A DNA stretch of 64,000 nucleotides, taken from Pseudomonas hunanensis. GTDB taxonomy: Bacteria; Pseudomonadota; Gammaproteobacteria; Pseudomonadales; Pseudomonadaceae. Location: NCBI RefSeq assembly GCF_013393325.1, contig NZ_QJRC01000095.1, positions 558,001-622,000 on the forward strand, in the 5' to 3' direction. The position numbers were made by a program, and so were the translations under genes. The notes under the pieces were generated by a model, which worked only from the letters and a program-made list of their open reading frames with translations, ran no database searches and was not told the DNA's origin. This document shows, one piece after another, positions 50,974 through 59,798 of the stretch (position 1 is its first letter; every line of letters starts with the position of its first letter).

Positions 50974-51004
50974 ACGGAAACTGCAACCCACGGTTTCCAG
51001 CGAT
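50966..51004. terminator. Long inverted repeat between convergent genes
   Basis: ATCGCTG.AACGGAAAC pairs with GTTTCC.AGCGAT around ACTGCAACCCACG-type loop sequence, then GTTTT. It overlaps the stop region of the 50746 gene and lies 4 nt from the stop of the convergent gene, so it probably ends both transcripts. Confidence 0.5.
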
Positions 51005-51007
51005 GTT

Positions 51008-51298
51008 TTAAGCAATCCGTTGTTTCGGCTGGTGACGCTCAGCAGCGAGGCACCTTGCACGGCCAACCCCCCAGGCCAAGGCACGCGTCATCGACTCTCC
51101 TGGCCGCGTGTCGAAGGCTTCTTCGTGCAGTGGCATACCGGTGCCGGCATACACGCCTATGAACATTTGCGTGTCACCTGTGCGCGAAAGGCGCACTTGG
51201 ACATCCATCGTAGTGCCGTCATCCAAGCTCTCATAGTGCGTCCTGTGATGTAGCGCCGGGTCTGCCCATTTCCAGAAAATGTCACCGCGAATCCGCAT
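51008..51298 (-). CDS. Repeated small protein family, copy 2
   Basis: This 96-aa protein is closely related to the copies at 18559-18852 and 62442-62732, sharing the MRIRGD start, DGTTMDVQVRLSRTG and FDTRPGESMTRALAWGVGRAR. The leader ACTAAAGTCGTAGGAGGG lies at 51320-51303 on the minus strand, identical to the other copies. It differs mainly at the C-terminal end. Function is unknown. All three copies look intact, so selection probably maintains them. Confidence 0.75.
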   Translation of the reverse strand: MRIRGDIFWKWADPALHHRTHYESLDDGTTMDVQVRLSRTGDTQMFIGVYAGTGMPLHEEAFDTRPGESMTRALAWGVGRARCLAAERHQPKQRIA

Positions 51299-51434
51299 GC
51301 CGCCCTCCTACGACTTTAGTCTTATATATGGGGTTTCTGAACCTTAGCGCAGCGGAGCAGAAGAGACAGCCCCGCCGAGCGGATTATGGATAGATACTGT
51401 GATGGGATGTGACGTGGGAGGCATTCCAAATGCG

Positions 51435-51833
51435 TCAACGGAATTCAGGATGTCCCAGGATTCTAAAGACCCTTTGAAGATTGCTTCTCAGCGCTGATCT
51501 GCACCAGCGGCCCATGGTCATGAATGCACAGTGAGATTGAAGGCGAGCCCGATCCAGCACGACTTGCCGTCCGCGCTTCCTCATCACAACTCTCCAGCCA
51601 GTGCCCGGATCCGCGATAGCAACCTTGTCGCTCGGAAGCTGAAACTCCCTCACTCCCACTTGACTGTGCACTGAGATGTGCCGAGAGCGAAGTGCTTCAA
51701 AGGCACAACGCAGTAAATGTCGTATGACACTTAGATCATTTACTGAGCCTGCGTCCTTTTCGATGGCCAGGCAGGCCGCAGCGAGCACCTCAGCCACCAA
51801 CTGCTCGGCTTGATCCATGTTTTGATTTGGCAT
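51435..51833 (-). CDS. Hypothetical protein
   Basis: This 132-aa protein starts at ATG 51833 behind a GAGGAC motif; the open frame is 25 codons longer. The N-terminal half is helical (AEQLVAEVLAAACLAIEKDAG) and the rest is basic. I do not recognise a domain. It lies between the repeated small protein and an acidic disordered protein, all on the minus strand, with separate ribosome binding sites. Confidence 0.5.
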   Translation of the reverse strand: MPNQNMDQAEQLVAEVLAAACLAIEKDAGSVNDLSVIRHLLRCAFEALRSRHISVHSQVGVREFQLPSDKVAIADPGTGWRVVMRKRGRQVVLDRARLQSHCAFMTMGRWCRSALRSNLQRVFRILGHPEFR

Positions 51834-51946
51834 GTCGTCCTCGACCTGACCGACAAAAAAATACCTTGCATGGCTGGCATCAGCATAGCGAGGGTCCCAC
51901 GCCCGCAATCAGCGGGGAGGTTGGCTTCCCGGAACTTCCAGGCATG

Positions 51947-52300
51947 CTACGCCCCTGATTCAGGGTCGCTCGCCGGAACTCCAGGGGAACGCTGGCTTTC
52001 CTTGTCATTGCCCAGACCGGGGTTGATACGCGGATCATCAGGTATGGGAGCCCCTTCCTTTAGTTGATTATCCCGGCGCACATCCCGCCTACTACTCGCA
52101 CCGCTAGGGTTTGGGTGTTCACTGGATACTGAGTTGTTTGCATCCACATCATCCATCTCTTCTTCTACAGGGGACTCATCCTCAGGCGGCAACGGGACCT
52201 CAACCTCTTCTGTCCCGCGACGCTGCGATGTTTCATCACCGTGTTTATCGCCGATCACCTGCTGCGATACCTTACCGGGAGCATTTTCATCAATGACCAT
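51947..52300 (-). CDS. Acidic disordered protein
   Basis: This 117-aa protein from ATG 52300 is preceded by AAAGGA. It is rich in Glu, Asp, Pro and Ser, with a centre of mixed Glu/Val/Pro (EEVEVPLPPEDESPVEEEMDD) and a tail of DPRINPGLGNDKESQRSPG. No folded domain is evident. It resembles in style, though not in sequence, the acidic protein at 49324. I infer a stress-related role only from this company. Confidence 0.5.
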   Translation of the reverse strand: MVIDENAPGKVSQQVIGDKHGDETSQRRGTEEVEVPLPPEDESPVEEEMDDVDANNSVSSEHPNPSGASSRRDVRRDNQLKEGAPIPDDPRINPGLGNDKESQRSPGVPASDPESGA

Positions 52301-52422
52301 GTCCTTTCTCCGTTCAGAGGCAGATGGTACCTGCACCTAAACTTGGAAAGCGGGCGATGCTTGAGAGTGCCTGCAGCTAGACGAGTGGCGTGGCAGCCTG
52401 TCGAAGCCGGACCTTCGGTTGA

Positions 52423-52491
52423 ACGCCTTTCCTCAGAAAGGGGCGTCGGTTCATCCACTTCGACAGGTAAGCGCTCTTGATCCTCCCAATG
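52423..52491 (-). pseudogene. Relic of the small acidic protein gene
   Basis: This minus-strand fragment encodes WEDQERLPVEVDEPTPLSEERR, matching the C-terminal 22 residues of the protein at 49324-49539 with about five differences. No start and no matching N-terminus are found upstream, and the frame runs on past the normal stop. It is the remains of a duplicated copy. Confidence 0.55.
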
Positions 52492-52620
52492 CCCTCGATC
52501 GCGATCGGCCTGACCGTGACAGCCGGCCTTTCTGCATCAGAACCTTCCGTCGCTCTGCGGGCACCCTTCGGTAAACAGCAGGCCGAACACAGGGTGAACA
52601 ACCAGAGAGGGAGTTTCACC

Positions 52621-52971
52621 ATGAAAGCAGAGAAACCGTGCGCGTTGCTGCTCGCAATGTGCTTGGGTTGCGCGGCGCCATTTGCCCTGGCTGCCACAGA
52701 CCTGAACGATCAGCGCGCCCCGGGCACGCAACCTCACAGCAATGGGTCCATGAACGGCCAAGGCGATGCGACAGGCTCTGGAATACCAGCAGATGGAATG
52801 GGCACGGGTAATGGCGGTACCCATGACAATGGAACGGACAACACGGGCGGTGACGGCACCGATACTGACTCGGGCTCCGGTGATAATGGGGGGGATGGTA
52901 GCGGTGCAGGACCGGCGAGTGGTAGTGGTGGCTCAACCGGTAGTGGATCAGGTTCAGGATCGGGCAGCTAG
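52621..52971 (+). CDS. Exported Gly/Ser/Asp-rich low-complexity protein
   Basis: This 116-aa protein has a signal peptide (about residues 1-24, cleavage after ALA). The rest is low-complexity: Gly, Asp, Asn and Thr in short repeats, ending in an alternating Ser-Gly tail. It should be periplasmic or secreted and disordered. Calcium or surface binding is conceivable from the Asp/Gly content but not shown. The start at 52621 follows GAGGGAG; the frame opens earlier at 52477. Confidence 0.65.
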   Translation: MKAEKPCALLLAMCLGCAAPFALAATDLNDQRAPGTQPHSNGSMNGQGDATGSGIPADGMGTGNGGTHDNGTDNTGGDGTDTDSGSGDNGGDGSGAGPASGSGGSTGSGSGSGSGS

Positions 52972-53062
52972 GTGGAATGGCCAAATGGCGGAGGATCTCC
53001 CGCTCATGGCCCAGCGTTTCAGTTTCGCCATTGATCAAGCAACACACTCAGGAGTGGATGCC

Positions 53063-53443
53063 ATGCCACGCGGTGACAAGGACAAATATACGGACAAGCA
53101 GAAACGCAAGGCCGAGCACATCGAGCAATCGTACGAGGACAAGGGCGTGGGCAAGGACGAAGCCGAAGCGCGCGCCTGGGCCACCGTGAACAAGCAATCC
53201 GGTGGTGGTGAAAAGCCGGGAGGCTCGGGGAGGAGGACTGCGTCACGCGAGAAGAAGACCGCACGCACGGATTCAGCCAAACGCGCCGCCGAGTCTCGTC
53301 AAGGGCACTCACGCACTTCGCGCGCGTCGCTGGAATCACAAAGCAAGCAAAGCCTTATGAAGGAGGCGCGCAGCAAAGACATCAAGGGGCGCTCGAGCAT
53401 GAACAAGGCCCAGTTGGTCGAAGCCCTGCAAAAACAGGGGTAA
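53063..53443 (+). CDS. Basic stress-type protein with Rho/SAP-like C-terminus
   Basis: This 126-aa highly charged protein starts at ATG 53063 (GGAG 10 nt upstream). The N-terminus has KYTDKQKRKAEHIEQSYEDKGVGKDEAEARAWATVNK, a type annotated as plasmid stabilisation protein in Pseudomonas. The C-terminal LMKEARSKDIKGRSSMNKAQLVEALQ resembles the SAP/Rho N-terminal fold that binds nucleic acid. The annotation as stabilisation protein is weak; a DNA-binding or desiccation-type role is equally possible. Confidence 0.65.
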   Translation: MPRGDKDKYTDKQKRKAEHIEQSYEDKGVGKDEAEARAWATVNKQSGGGEKPGGSGRRTASREKKTARTDSAKRAAESRQGHSRTSRASLESQSKQSLMKEARSKDIKGRSSMNKAQLVEALQKQG

Positions 53444-53485
53444 TCGGAGAAGGTCGGCGCAGCGTGAGGCTCACTCGCCTCACAC

Positions 53486-54010
53486 TCAACGCCATTGCGT
53501 CAGCAGCATGCCCCGAATACCGCAGACCGGGTCTTGTTCAGGGCACAGCACCTGGGCGATGCGCGCGAGATTGCGCGGGTGTGCTGCTCTGTCGGGCCGC
53601 TGAATGTCGTAGTCTTCCTGCCCAAGAGGATAGGCGCCGACCACCAGGAAGTTATCGCTGCACTCGATGCAGCGATGGCCCGTACCTGCTGGCAGCACCA
53701 GCACATCTCCCCGCTCCACGCTCACGCTTTGCCCGTATTCACCGCCAAGCGTCAAACGGGCCCGTCCACAGGCAATCCCGAGTGCCTCGTGAGCGTTTGG
53801 ATGAAAGTGGTGATAGTCGAAAATCCCTGAGCGCCAGAGCGGGGTCCATTGGTGAGCCGCAAACATCACCTCGAATGCGCTGGCATTGTCCTCCGACGGG
53901 TCAAGTTTCAACCGATAAAGCAGTACGGGAAAACGGCTGTTCGGCGTCGCGCCGTCGTCTTAGAAATACAAGGTCTGCACGCTGGCATCTTGTGTATTCA
54001 TGAGCGTCAT
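53486..54010 (-). pseudogene. YjlB-like cupin gene with in-frame stop near the N-terminus
   Basis: Reading from ATG 54010 or 54001 gives a normal family N-terminus (NTQDASVQTLYF, stop, DDGATPNSRFPVLLYR). It continues in the same frame into a full cupin domain (YHHFHPNAHEALGIACGRARL, GDVLVLPAGTGH). The only break is TAA at 53962-53960, where a Lys codon (AAA) would be expected. Translation could begin at an inner TTG near 53911 but would lack the first strand. I call it a recently inactivated gene. Confidence 0.6.
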
Positions 54011-54157
54011 GATGCGCACCCTGAGGGGTTATCGGTGCAACTTCGAACCCGTCGGCGGTTGCCTGGTTCCAGCCGGCAGACGGGTGCACATACCGTTGAA
54101 ACTTTCCCGGCACGTGCCAAGTCCAGAAGCCTATCGATAACAGAACGGGAGCAGGCA

Positions 54158-55945
54158 ATGACCGGCACGGTAGGCGACTTTCTGGTAGAGCGTTTGTATC
54201 AATGGGGCGTACGGCGCATCTTCGGTTACCCTGGCGACGGCATCAATGGTGTATTCGGCGCGCTGAGCCGGGCCAAAGGCAAGATAGAGTTCATCCAGGC
54301 CCGCCATGAGGAGATGGCCGCCTTCATGGCCAGCGCCCATGCCAAGTTCACAGGCGAGCTCGGTGTGTGCATGGCCACCTCCGGCCCGGGCGCCTCGCAC
54401 TTGCTTACCGGCCTGTACGATGCACGCATGGACCACCAGCCGGTGCTGGCCATCGTCGGTCAGCAGGCCCGTGCGGCACTGGGTGGGCACTACCAGCAGG
54501 AACTGGACCTGCTGTCGATGTTCAAGGACGTCGCCGGTGCGTTCGTCCAGCAGGCATCGACGCCGGAGCAGGTACGCCATCTGCTCGACCGTGCGGTGCG
54601 CACCGCCGTCGGCGAACGCCGCGTCACCGCCATCATCCTGCCCAACGACTTGCAGGACCTACCCTACAACGAACCACCCAGGGCCCACGGTACGGTGCAT
54701 TCCGGCATGGGCTTCAGCAAGCCCAGGGTGCTGCCCTTCGAGGAGGACTTGCAGCGCGCGGCCGAACTACTGAACGCCGGTCGCAAGGTGGCGATACTGG
54801 TGGGTGCCGGCGCGCTGCAGGCGACAGAGCAGGTCATTGCAATTGCCGAAACACTTGGCGCCGGGGTGGCCAAAGCGCTGCTGGGTAAGGCGGTGCTGCC
54901 GGACGACCTCCCATGGGTCACTGGATCGATCGGCCTGCTCGGCACCGAGCCCAGTTATCAGCTGATGAGCGAATGCGACACCCTGCTGATGATCGGCTCC
55001 GGCTTTCCCTATTCCGAGTTTCTACCCAAGGAAGGCCAGGCACGAGGCGTGCAGATCGACCTGCAACCCGACATGCTAAGCCTGCGCTACCCGATGGAGG
55101 TCAACCTCGTCGGCGACGCCAGCGAAACATTGCACGCACTGTTGCCGTTACTTGACCACAAGACCGACCGACGCTGGCGCGACAAGGTAGAAACCTGGCG
55201 TGCACAGTGGGACAAGACCGTGGCCAAGCGCGCCCTGGTCAAGGCCGACCCGATCAACCCGCAACGCGTGGTCCATGAGCTTTCCCCTCGCCTGCCCGAC
55301 CACGCCATCATCACCAGCGACTCCGGCTCCTGTGCCAACTGGTTTGCCCGCGACCTGCAGATTCGCCAGGGGATGCAGTGCTCGCTGTCCGGCGGCCTGG
55401 CCTGCATGGGCGCCGCCGTGCCCTATGCGATTGCAGCCAAATTCGCCCACCCGCAACGGGCTGTAGTTGCTTTGGTGGGCGATGGGGCGATGCAGATGAA
55501 CAACCTCGCCGAACTGATCACCGTGGCCAAATACTGGCAGCAGTGGGACAACCCGCAATGGATCTGTGCCGTGTTCAACAATGAAGACCTCAACCAAGTA
55601 ACCTGGGAGCAACGGGTCATGGAGGGCGACCCCAAGTTCGAAGCTTCGCAGTCGATCCCTGACGTGCCCTACCATCTGTTTGCCATTTCCATTGGCCTGC
55701 AAGGTATCTACGTAGATCGCGAAGAGGACGTTGCCGCTGCGTGGGAGCGTGCGCTGGCTGCCGATCGGCCAGTACTGATCGAGTTCAAGACCGACCCGAA
55801 CGTGCCGCCCTTGCCACCCCACATCAAGTTGGAACAGGCAAAGAAGTTTGCCAGCAGCTTGCTCAAGGGCGACCCCGACCAGGCGGGCATCATTATGCAA
55901 ACAGCCAAGCAGGTGCTCGGCTCGGTGCTGCCTGGCAAGAAGTGA
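54158..55945 (+). CDS. Thiamine-pyrophosphate-dependent pyruvate-oxidase-like enzyme
   Basis: This 595-aa protein resembles PoxB-type and acetolactate-synthase-type enzymes. The N-terminal TPP domain has the activating Glu in ARHEEMAAF near residue 49. A central FAD/nucleotide-type domain lies at about 190-330. The C-terminal TPP-binding VGDGAMQMNN runs to FNNEDLNQV (about 440-480). It most likely oxidises pyruvate or another 2-keto acid with quinone or oxygen as acceptor; the product cannot be told from sequence. It starts the metabolic block that continues with the molybdenum hydroxylase and cytochrome bd oxidase. Confidence 0.82.
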   Translation: MTGTVGDFLVERLYQWGVRRIFGYPGDGINGVFGALSRAKGKIEFIQARHEEMAAFMASAHAKFTGELGVCMATSGPGASHLLTGLYDARMDHQPVLAIVGQQARAALGGHYQQELDLLSMFKDVAGAFVQQASTPEQVRHLLDRAVRTAVGERRVTAIILPNDLQDLPYNEPPRAHGTVHSGMGFSKPRVLPFEEDLQRAAELLNAGRKVAILVGAGALQATEQVIAIAETLGAGVAKALLGKAVLPDDLPWVTGSIGLLGTEPSYQLMSECDTLLMIGSGFPYSEFLPKEGQARGVQIDLQPDMLSLRYPMEVNLVGDASETLHALLPLLDHKTDRRWRDKVETWRAQWDKTVAKRALVKADPINPQRVVHELSPRLPDHAIITSDSGSCANWFARDLQIRQGMQCSLSGGLACMGAAVPYAIAAKFAHPQRAVVALVGDGAMQMNNLAELITVAKYWQQWDNPQWICAVFNNEDLNQVTWEQRVMEGDPKFEASQSIPDVPYHLFAISIGLQGIYVDREEDVAAAWERALAADRPVLIEFKTDPNVPPLPPHIKLEQAKKFASSLLKGDPDQAGIIMQTAKQVLGSVLPGKK

Positions 55946-56044
55946 CAGGCACCTCGGCGAGCCGGCTGAACGTTTGATCAGCCGGCCCGGTCGCAAAAAC
56001 AGAGACGCAGCAGACTGCGCAAACCCTGACCGTGAGGACCTACC

Positions 56045-56572
56045 ATGAGCGCGATCGCCTACAACGGGGCTGCACAGCACCCCATCTGCCTGACCCTCAA
56101 TGGTCAGCCCCGAACCCTGCAAGTGCATCCCTGGGTCACCTTGCTTGACCTGCTGCGTGAGCAACTGGACCTGGTCGGCACCAAGAAAGGTTGCGACCAT
56201 GGCCAGTGCGGCGCGTGCACGTTGCTGCGCGATGGCAAGCGCATCAATGCCTGCCTGACCTTGGCTATCATGTGCGACGGGGCCGACCTGCTGACCATCG
56301 AAGGGCTGGCCAGCGGCGACGTTTTGCACCCCATGCAGCGCGCCTTCATCACCCACGATGCGTTCCAGTGCGGCTACTGCACCCCGGGGCAGATCTGCTC
56401 TGCGGTGGGGCTGGTTCACGAGGGACGTGCCGACACCCGCGAGGCCATTCGCGAGCAGATGAGCGGCAATCTTTGCCGCTGTGGCGCCTACGGCAACATC
56501 GTCGCAGCAGTGGAAGAAGCCCTGCCGTTGATGACCGACGGGGCCCAGCCGCAACGAGGGCCGAACCCATGA
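56045..56572 (+). CDS. Molybdenum hydroxylase [2Fe-2S] subunit
   Basis: This 175-aa small subunit has the first cluster ligands in KKGCDHGQCGACTLL (near residues 40-60) and the second cluster in FQCGYCTPGQ and LCRCGAYGNIV. No Tat signal is seen, unlike the periplasmic PaoA type, so the complex should be cytoplasmic. It passes electrons from the Mo centre to FAD. Its stop overlaps the FAD subunit start by 4 nt. Confidence 0.9.
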   Translation: MSAIAYNGAAQHPICLTLNGQPRTLQVHPWVTLLDLLREQLDLVGTKKGCDHGQCGACTLLRDGKRINACLTLAIMCDGADLLTIEGLASGDVLHPMQRAFITHDAFQCGYCTPGQICSAVGLVHEGRADTREAIREQMSGNLCRCGAYGNIVAAVEEALPLMTDGAQPQRGPNP

Positions 56573-57570
56573 CGCCCTTCAGCTACCACAAGCCCGCCTC
56601 GGTCAGCGAAGCGGTGAACCTAGCTGACGCCTGCTCGCACTTCATCGCCGGGGGCACCAACCTGATCGACCTTATGAAGGAAAACGTGGTGCGCCCAGAG
56701 CGCCTGATCGACATCTCCGGCCTTGGGCTGGACGGTATTCACTCCACCCCCGGCGGCGGCGTATTGATCGGTGCACGGGTGAGCAATGCCGACCTGGCCT
56801 GGCACTCGATGATCGAGCAGCATTATCCACTGCTGTCAGACGCGATCCTGGCTGGGGCACCGCCGCAGTTGAGGAACATGGCCAGTACCGGTGGCAACTT
56901 GTTGCAACGTACCCGCTGCTACTATTTCTACGACACCGGCACCCCGTGCAACAAGCGCGAACCGGGAAGCGGATGCCCTGCGCGTGCAGGCATGAACCGC
57001 ATCCATGCCATTCTCGGTGCCAGCGACGCCTGTGTCGCGATCCATCCCTCGGACATGTGCGTGGCATTGGCAGCGCTTGAAGCCGTGGTCCACGTACAGG
57101 GGCCGTCCGGCGAACGGCAGATACCTTTCGCGGATTTCCATCGACTGCCCGGGGACACCCCCGAGCGCGACAATCAACTGGCATTCAATGAGCTGGTAAC
57201 AGGCATCGAACTGCCGCCCCCGCTGTTCGAACACTATTACCGTTATCTGAAAATACGCGACCGCGCCTCCTACGCGTTCGCGCTGGTGTCAGTCGCTGCA
57301 GCCTTGAACTTCGATGGCGATGTGATCCAGCAGGCGCGCCTGGCACTGGGCGGCGTAGCCCACAAGCCGTGGCGGGATTCGGTTGTGGAGTGCATGCTGG
57401 CCGGCCAGGTGCCTTCTGAAGCGCTCTTCACCCGCGCTGCACAAACGATGCTGCAAGGTGCACAACCCCTGAGCCACAACGGCTTCAAGGTAACGCTCGC
57501 TCAGCGAGCAATCGTGCGGGCATTGGATGACGCGGCGCGCGGTGCCGCCAACGGGAGGCTACGACCATGA
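56569..57570 (+). CDS. Molybdenum hydroxylase FAD subunit
   Basis: This 333-aa protein starts at ATG 56569; the longer frame from 56191 overlaps the small subunit. It has the FAD-binding AGGTNLIDLMKENVVRP near residue 28 and the family's ARVSNADLAW and LRNMASTGGNLLQRTRCYYF segments. The CO-dehydrogenase flavoprotein-type C-terminus is present. It joins the Fe-S and Mo subunits into a xanthine-dehydrogenase-type complex. It overlaps the next gene by 4 nt. Confidence 0.9.
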   Translation: MTPFSYHKPASVSEAVNLADACSHFIAGGTNLIDLMKENVVRPERLIDISGLGLDGIHSTPGGGVLIGARVSNADLAWHSMIEQHYPLLSDAILAGAPPQLRNMASTGGNLLQRTRCYYFYDTGTPCNKREPGSGCPARAGMNRIHAILGASDACVAIHPSDMCVALAALEAVVHVQGPSGERQIPFADFHRLPGDTPERDNQLAFNELVTGIELPPPLFEHYYRYLKIRDRASYAFALVSVAAALNFDGDVIQQARLALGGVAHKPWRDSVVECMLAGQVPSEALFTRAAQTMLQGAQPLSHNGFKVTLAQRAIVRALDDAARGAANGRLRP

Positions 57571-59765
57571 TCAACAGCACACCAGTAGTCGGCACGCCCC
57601 TGGACCGCGTGGACGGTGTGACGAAAGTCACCGGACAGGCCCGCTATGCGGGCGAATATCCCCAGGCGGGCCTGCTACACGGCAGCGTCGTGTCCAGTAC
57701 CATTGCCCGCGGTCGGGTACTCGACATCGACAGTACGCAGGCCATGTGCGTGCCCGGGGTCATCGCCGTGCTCGACCATGGCCATCGTCCGCCTATATCC
57801 AGTTATGACGACGACTACAGCGATGCCGACTCTGCCGAGGGGGCGCCTTTTCGGCCCTTGTTCAATGATCGCGTGCTCTACAGCGGCCAACCGTTGGCGC
57901 TGGTGATCGCCGAAACCCTCGAACTGGCCCGCTATGCAGGCTCGCTGATCAAAATCAAATATGCCGAGAAGGCTCACCAGACAGACCTGGGCGCATGCCA
58001 ACAATCGCATGCCGCACCCGCCGAAACACCGGCGCCGCGTGGCGACTTCGCCGGGCAGTTTGCCGAGGCGCCGGTACAGGTGGATGCCACGTATCTGACG
58101 GCCAACGAACACCACAACCCGATGGAGCCCCATGCGTCGACCGTTCACTACAAGCCCGACGGCACCCTGGAAATCCACGACAAGACCCAAGGCACGCAGA
58201 ACTGCCAGGACTACCTGCACAAGGTGTTCGGCCTGCCCAAGGCAAACATTCGTGTGCGGGCGGCATTCGTCGGCGGCGCCTTCGGCTCGGGCTTGCGCCC
58301 GCAGTACCAGTTGCCGCTGGCAGTGCTGGCGGCGTTGCACCTCAAGCGCTCGGTGCGCGTGACCCTGACCCGCCAGCAGATGTTCACCTTTGGTTACCGA
58401 CCCCGCACCGAGCAACGTTTGCGCCTGGGTGCAGACACAAACGGGCGCTTGCTGGCGATCGCTCACGATGCGCTTGGCCAGACCTCCCGCTTCGAGGACT
58501 TCACCGAGCAGCTGGTGGAATGGAGCGGCATGCTTTACCAGTGCGACAACGTGGCGCTCAGTTATCGCCTGGCCTCGCTCGATGTCTACACCCCGCTGGA
58601 CATGCGGGCGCCTGGGGCCGCGTCCGGGATGATTGCACTGGAATGCGCGATGGATGAGCTCGCCTGTGCAGCGCAGATCGACCCGGTAGACCTGCGCCGC
58701 CGCAATTTCACCGACAACAATGCCAACGAGGGCAAGCCTTACTCCAGCAAGGAGTTACTGGCGTGCTATCAGCAAGGTGCCGAACGCTTTGGCTGGCAGG
58801 GCCGCAATCCGCAACCGCGCAGCATGCGCAGTGGCAAACGGTTGATCGGCTGGGGGATGGCTGGCGGCGTCTGGGAAGCCATGCAGATGAAGGCCAGCGC
58901 CAAAGCGCGCATCGATAGCCAAGGTAAACTCACCGTCAGCAGTGCCACCACCGATATCGGAACCGGCACTTATACGGTCATGACTCAGATCGCCGCCGAC
59001 GCAGCTGGCGTCAAGGTGCAGGATGTCACCTTCATGCTGGGTGACTCCTCACTGCCCACCGCCCCGCTTCAGGGCGGATCGTTCACGGTGTCGTCGGTGG
59101 GCTCGGCCGTGCGCCAAGCCTGCCATGTCCTGCGCACCCGGGTGCTGGAACATGCGCGCAAAATGTACCCCCAGGTGGCCAACACACCCCGGCAGCAGAT
59201 TTCTTTCATCGATGGCTACCTGCACGCGGGCAGCCATCGCTGGGCCTTGGCGGACATCGTGGCGATCGCCCCCGACGGTAAGTTCGACGTGCAGATCGAC
59301 GCAGAGCCCGGCGCCAGGCGCCAGCCGTTCTCCACCGCCACCCATTCGGCGGTATTCGTGGAAGTCCACGTCGACGAGGACCTTGGCACGATCGATGTAA
59401 CTCGGGTGGTCAGCGCTGTGGCGGCAGGACGTGTGATCAACCCGAAAACCGCACGCAGCCAGATCCTGGGGGGCGTAGTTTGGGGGGTGGGCATGGCCCT
59501 GCACGAAGCAGCGTTGACCGACCATCGGCTAGGCCGCATCGTCAATCACAATCTTGCGGAGTACCACATCCCGGTCAATGCAGACTGCGGGGATATCGAA
59601 GTGATCTTCGTTGAGGAGCACGACGACATTGTCAATGAACTGGGCTCCAAGGGGGTGGGTGAAATCGGCGTCGTCGGGGTGGCCGCTGCGGTGGCCAACG
59701 CGGTCTACCATGCCACGGGCAAGCGTGTAAGGGATTTTCCGATCACGCTCGACAAAGTGCTCTGA
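57567..59765 (+). CDS. Molybdenum hydroxylase catalytic (molybdopterin) subunit
   Basis: This 732-aa subunit has the N-terminal RVDGVTKVTGQARYAGEY and the Mo-cofactor-binding segments GGAFGSGLRPQ (near residue 235) and QGGSFTVSSVGSAV (near 500). The catalytic Glu is in GSKGVGEIG (near 695). Length and order (2Fe-2S, FAD, Mo) fit the YagTSR/PaoABC type of aldehyde or purine oxidase. The substrate is unknown; an aldehyde dehydrogenase role is likely for this subunit order. The operon ends with a hairpin. Confidence 0.9.
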   Translation: MINSTPVVGTPLDRVDGVTKVTGQARYAGEYPQAGLLHGSVVSSTIARGRVLDIDSTQAMCVPGVIAVLDHGHRPPISSYDDDYSDADSAEGAPFRPLFNDRVLYSGQPLALVIAETLELARYAGSLIKIKYAEKAHQTDLGACQQSHAAPAETPAPRGDFAGQFAEAPVQVDATYLTANEHHNPMEPHASTVHYKPDGTLEIHDKTQGTQNCQDYLHKVFGLPKANIRVRAAFVGGAFGSGLRPQYQLPLAVLAALHLKRSVRVTLTRQQMFTFGYRPRTEQRLRLGADTNGRLLAIAHDALGQTSRFEDFTEQLVEWSGMLYQCDNVALSYRLASLDVYTPLDMRAPGAASGMIALECAMDELACAAQIDPVDLRRRNFTDNNANEGKPYSSKELLACYQQGAERFGWQGRNPQPRSMRSGKRLIGWGMAGGVWEAMQMKASAKARIDSQGKLTVSSATTDIGTGTYTVMTQIAADAAGVKVQDVTFMLGDSSLPTAPLQGGSFTVSSVGSAVRQACHVLRTRVLEHARKMYPQVANTPRQQISFIDGYLHAGSHRWALADIVAIAPDGKFDVQIDAEPGARRQPFSTATHSAVFVEVHVDEDLGTIDVTRVVSAVAAGRVINPKTARSQILGGVVWGVGMALHEAALTDHRLGRIVNHNLAEYHIPVNADCGDIEVIFVEEHDDIVNELGSKGVGEIGVVGVAAAVANAVYHATGKRVRDFPITLDKVL

Positions 59766-59767
59766 TC

Positions 59768-59793
59768 GGGCGGGGGCCAAGTCCCCACCCGCT
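59768..59793. terminator. Hairpin between convergent operons
   Basis: GGGCGGGG pairs with CCCCACCC around a GCCAAGT-type loop with one mismatch, then GCTTTG. It lies between the stops of the Mo subunit and cioB and probably serves both. Confidence 0.5.
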
Positions 59794-59798
59794 TTGCG

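Noticed and set aside
55148..56554. Minus-strand frame of 468 codons across the TPP enzyme and Fe-S subunit
   Set aside because: It spans two recognised genes on the other strand and has no motif of its own.
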